From NCBI GenBank assembly GCA_958009055.1, contig OY253653.1, positions 248,001-312,000 of the forward strand: a stretch of 64,000 nucleotides of DNA. Direction: 5' to 3'. A program made the position numbers and the translations under genes. Each line of letters opens with the position of its first letter. Within the stretch, counting starts at the first letter, position 1. The notes under the pieces are model-generated. The model made no database searches. It had not been told where the DNA came from and saw only the letters and a program-made list of their open reading frames with translations. Shown here in pieces: positions 60,305-64,000 of this stretch. This stretch comes from Choricystis sp. odSpoLacu1 (Eukaryota > Chlorophyta > Trebouxiophyceae).

Positions 60305-62512
60305 ATGAGCTCCATGAAGGTGTCGGCGCCGGACGGCGTCAAGGTGAGTGCTTGTGTGTGGAGTGTGTTGCGTGGTGAAGGGCAGGGGAGAGAGGCGGAG
60401 AGGGGAGGAGAGGCGAATTGACGCCCGGGCGGCTGGCCGACCACCCTCTCCTCTCCTCACCTCCCCCCACACCAGGTCTACAACGTCACCTCCGGCAAGT
60501 CCATGCCGCAGTGGCTGTCTCAGAATAAGAAACGGTCTCTGCGCAAGGATGAAGAGTACCGGTGAGTGTGTGTTGGGGGAGGGGGAAGGGGGTTGCGGAT
60601 GCCTTTCCTCTTCGCACACTTCTCACCATCCCCACCCCACCACTCCAGCCGCCGCATCGAGCTCATCCAGGACCTGGAGTTTCCCGCCGCCTGTCACCGC
60701 CTCAAGCTGTCCCCCGACGGCAACTTTCTGTTTGCCAGCGGCACGCACGCCCCCCGCGTGCGCGTGTACGAACTGTCCCAACTCGCCCTCAAGTTTGAGC
60801 GCCACCTGGACTCTGAGATCATTGACTATCAGGTGCTGGACCCCGACTTTTCGAAAGCTGCCTTTTTGTGTGTGGATCGCTCAATCTGTGTGCACGCTCG
60901 GTATGGCGCCCACTTTAAAACGCGCGTACCTCGCTTTGGCCGCGACATCGCGTTCGTGCCCCACTCTGCTGATTTGATTGTCGGTGGCACCGGGGACGAG
61001 CTATGGCGCCTCAACCTGGCGGAGGGCCGGTTTGCGGCCCCTCTGCGCACGCGCGCCGACGGCACAAACGTGCTCGCCCTCTGCCCTGGCCACGGCCTGC
61101 TGGCCGCCGGCTGCGACGCTGGCATAGTCGAACTGTTCGACACACGAGCGAGGGAGGCGGCCGGCTGGCTGGACGGGGCTGCAGGGGCCGGGTGCGCGGG
61201 GGCCGACGTCACCGCGCTGCGGGCGGATGCTGGCGGCCTCACCCTCGCTGTCGGCACCTCTGCCGGCATTGTCGCCCTGTACGACGTGCGCTCGTCCCGC
61301 CCCCTGCTCACCAAGGACTTGATGTATGGGTCCCGTGTGGTGGACTTGAAATTCCACGGTGGCGCAGCGGATGCTGACGACGGCTCGTCCGCTCCTGCAG
61401 CCGCGTCGACCGCCCTCCCGCGCCGCGTCGTCTCAGCCGACCGCCACGCTGTCAAGCTGTGGTCAGCGTCCGACGGTACCCCATTCACCACCATCACGCC
61501 CCCCGAAGGCGGCGTCAACGATGTGCTGGTGTGGCCAGGCTCAGGCCTGATCATGGTGGCTGCGGATGCCCCCCGCGTATCAGCCTACTTCCTCCCCTCC
61601 CTCGGCCCCGCCCCGGCTTGGTGCTCATTTTTGGAAGGGCTGACAGAAGAGCTGGAGGAAGCTGCGGCGCCAGCTGTTTATGATGACTACCGGTTTGTCA
61701 CCCCGAAAGACGTCGAAACGCTCGGCCTCACCCCCCTCCTGTCCACCCCCGCCCTGCGCCCCTACATGCACGGCTACTTTGTGCACAACGCGCTGTGGCA
61801 CCGCGCCAAGGCGGCGGCCGCACCGTTCGAGTATGAAGCGTGGCGGCGGGAGACGGTCGAGGCGCGGCTCGCGGCCGCGCCGTCAGAGCGCATCGCGCCC
61901 GCGCGCCGCCTGCCCAAAGTCAACGCGGCGACCGCGGCGCGGCTGCTGACTGCCAAAGGCAAGGCAGATGGTGGTGATGCTGACGCCGTCAATGATGCCA
62001 ACCCGCTGGGTGACGCGCGGTTTGCGGCAATGTTTGCCGACCCTGCCTTCGCAGTGGACGAAGAATCGGCCGAGTTCAAGGCGGCCCACCCCAACGCCGC
62101 CTCCAACGCGCGCGCCAAAGCTCTGCTGCGGGAACACTTTGACGAGCTGGAGGGTGGGGAGGAGGAGGAGGAAGGTGTGCCTTCGGCGTCGCCTGCAGAG
62201 TCTGGTGGTGACCACGACATGCCCACCGCCGCCCCCCCTGCCAAACGGCGCATGTTTGCTGCCAAGGGTGCCGCCGCGGCCGCCGCGTACGGCGCGTCCA
62301 AGTCGCTGGCGGCCGCGCGCGCGAGGCCGCTGGCCGACCGCGCGGCAGAAGCAGCGGCCGCGGGGCGGGGAGGCGGCGCCAAGTGGGCGGCAGGGTCTCG
62401 CGAACTGTCGTTTGTGCCGCGTGGAGGGGGTGGCGGTCGTGGGCGGGGAGGGCGGGGCACGAGTGGCCGTGGCGGTGGCCGCGGGCGCGGGCGCGGGCGC
62501 GGACGCGGGTGA
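60305..62512 (+). CDS. NOL10: NOL10/Enp2 nucleolar WD-repeat ribosome-biogenesis protein
   Basis: Three exons: 60305-60343 (13 residues), 60476-60561, 60649-62512; codon cgc is split at the second intron, 662 residues. A component of the 90S/SSU processome in 18S rRNA maturation. The N-terminus follows the family closely: GVKVYNVTSGKSMPQWLSQ, KKRSLRKDEEYRRRIELIQD, LKFERHLDSEIIDYQVLDPD, KTRVPRFGRDIAF, LWRLNLAEGRFAAPL. Seven WD-like blades fill the first ~370 residues, including DLKFHG. The NUC153 region is at DPAFAVDEESAEFKAAHPNA. An acidic patch and a basic Gly/Arg-rich tail (GGRGRGGRGTSGRGGGRGRG) end the protein, suiting nucleolar RNA contact. Introns start GTGAGTG. Confidence 0.93.
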
Positions 62513-62752
62513 GTGGAAAAAAAAATGATTGTGTTTTATTTTGTTTTTTTTGTTCGAGTGTCATCAAAACAGACAGCGCCTTTGTTTTCCTACGTGCGCG
62601 TCCAGTGGTGTGGGCTGATCACGCGCCCTAGTGGCAGGTTGGAATGAACAAAACCACATCCATCGTTGTGTTTTTCTTCTCTTTCCTTGTGGCCCGCGCA
62701 CCAGCCTCTGATCCACCTTCTCTTGCACACAAGCTCTCACACACACACACAA

Positions 62753-64000
62753 ATGCCCGACCACGACTTTGACCTCGTCGTCATCGGGGCTGGCTCGGGC
62801 GGCACGCGCGCCGCGCGCTTCGCCGCCTCCCAGCACGGCGCCCGGGTGGCCTGCGTGGAACTGCCGTTTGGCTTCATTCCGTCGAACGGCGTGGGCGGGG
62901 CGGGGGGCACGTGCGTGTTTGGGAGGTGGGTGGTGAGGGGGGCACAAAAAGGGCAATTGGTCGGTCGTCGTCGCTCACGCTTCTCCCTCCTCCCTCCCTC
63001 CCTTCCAGTTGTGTCATCCGGGGCTGCGTGCCCAAGAAGCTGCTGGTCTATGGGTGCGTGTGTGTGGGGGGGGGGAGTGCGTGGGTTAAGAGTGGGCGCC
63101 TGGTTTTGACGCGCCTCTCACCTCCCCAACCCCACCCCACAGCTCCGCCTTCTCCGAAGAGTTTCGTGACGCCCGCGGCTTTGGGTGGAGCGCGTCCCAA
63201 CCCCCGTTTGACTGGAAGCAGCTGGTGACGAAGAAGGTGAGCAGAGGAGGGGAAAGGGATGGATGAGAATCACCATCAGTTTCCATGCACTCACACACAC
63301 ACACACACACACACACCACCCCAGGCCGCCGAAGTCGAACGCCTCAACACCGTCTACAACAGACTGCTGGCGTCGGCCGGGGTCAACATGTTTGAGGGGC
63401 GGGCCTCCATCGTCGACGGCCACACCGTGCGCGTCGCCCTCGCGGCGGGCGGGGAACGCTTGCTGACGACGGAGCGCATCCTGATTGCGACGGGGGGGCA
63501 CGCTGTGAAAGCGCCCATCGAGGGCAGCGTGCGTGTCTGGGTTGTTTGGGGGAGGGCCGTGGGAGGGAGAGGGCAGGAAAAGAGGGGTGCGAAAAATCCC
63601 TCACCCCCCCCCCACCCCCCCACCCCCAACCCTCAGGAACACGCCATCACGTCCGACGAAGCCCTGGCCCTGGACACCCTGCCCCGGTCCCACCCCATCG
63701 TCGTCGTGGGCGCAGGCTACATCGCGCTCGAGTTTGCCTCCATTTTCTCTGGCCTCGGCTGCACCGTCCACGTCCTCTACCGCAAACCCCTCCCCCTGGC
63801 CGGCTTCGATGACGAGTGCCGGGCTCACGTCGCCACCTGCATGGCGGGGCGTGGGGTGGCCATGCACCCGGAAACCAGCCCCAACAAAATCGAGAAAAAC
63901 GGGGACGGATCGTTCACAGTGCACTTTGTGGAGCACGGCGCCCCCTCCTCCCTCAAAGCGGGGCTCATCATGTTTGGTACGGGGCGCGCCCCCAACACGG
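62753..64000 (+). CDS. GR: Glutathione reductase (5' part; runs off the window)
   Basis: Reduces glutathione disulfide with NADPH and FAD. Five exons visible: 62753-62910, 63009-63053, 63143-63236, 63325-63528, 63637 to beyond 64000; all phases agree. FAD motif [19 protein letters not shown] at residues 7-25; the redox-active disulfide [18 protein letters not shown] is formed across intron 1; [11 protein letters not shown] precedes it. The NADPH motif [20 protein letters not shown] and the Arg-containing [15 protein letters not shown] follow, then [11 protein letters not shown] at the edge. There is no targeting leader, so this copy is probably cytosolic. The four complete introns are 89-108 nt; the one before exon 4 ends in a CA microsatellite. 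The dimer/interface half lies outside the window. Confidence 0.93.

Noticed and set aside
1..64000. Mobile elements, integrated virus or bacterial operon
   Set aside because: No transposase, integrase, reverse transcriptase, terminal repeats or target-site duplications were seen. All confident genes are eukaryotic in structure.

Overview
The window reads as nuclear DNA of a compact, very GC-rich eukaryotic microalga. Genes have few, short GT-AG introns. Many proteins open with organelle transit peptides or secretory signals, and there are no operons, transposases or reverse transcriptases. Green-lineage markers are the plastid-division protein ARC6, a RING-SRA-RING ubiquitin ligase of the VIM/ORTHRUS type, an AP2-domain protein, a telobox MYB protein, a gamma-carbonic-anhydrase-like (CAL) complex I subunit, a plastid CcdA and a DDA1-like protein. 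A chlorophyte (green alga) is the best guess; the species is not identifiable from the sequence alone.

Layout. 0.6-6 kb: oligoribonuclease, ER glucosidase I (GH63), and an unknown secreted protein with a perfect 66-bp duplication. 6-13 kb: two head-to-head GH5 cellulase-like genes around a long shared upstream region. 13-22 kb: G3E/COG0523 GTPase, gamma-CAL, RsuA-type pseudouridine synthase, histidine phosphatase, an extreme Ala-rich helical protein, CcdA and DDA1. 22-32 kb: an Ala/Thr-rich secreted protein, the RING-SRA-RING ligase, AP2 protein, BolA, a small unknown gene only 28 bp ahead of an FAD monooxygenase, and a membrane coiled-coil protein. 33-47 kb: a bifunctional peptidylglycine alpha-amidating enzyme with a C-terminal membrane anchor, FUS/TAF15-like RNA-binding protein, telobox MYB, DUF455 protein, an Hsp70 ATPase-domain-only protein, APE2-type nuclease and ribonucleotide reductase R2 with a 15-nt microexon. 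47-64 kb: ARC6, a 1010-residue membrane protein with five eight-cysteine modules, a METTL21-type methyltransferase, a secreted protein, type I metacaspase, an mRNA-export adaptor-like protein, a glycosyltransferase-like type II protein, NOL10/Enp2 and the start of glutathione reductase.

Themes. Divergent gene pairs share upstream regions of about 95-370 bp. Secretory-pathway functions recur (glucosidase I, GH5 enzymes, PAM, the eight-cysteine protein, several unknown secreted proteins). Organelle functions are ARC6, CcdA, gamma-CAL and probably BolA.

Caution on frames. Many genes contain one apparent frame break. Eight breaks lie at G or C runs of 9-11 bases, and all eight fit exactly one surplus base. 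Other breaks lie at GC-dinucleotide or palindromic sequence. I treat most as probable sequence or assembly error, and protein lengths for these genes are approximate. Exon boundaries are inferred from GT-AG signals, phase agreement and family alignment from memory; no transcript or database evidence was available.
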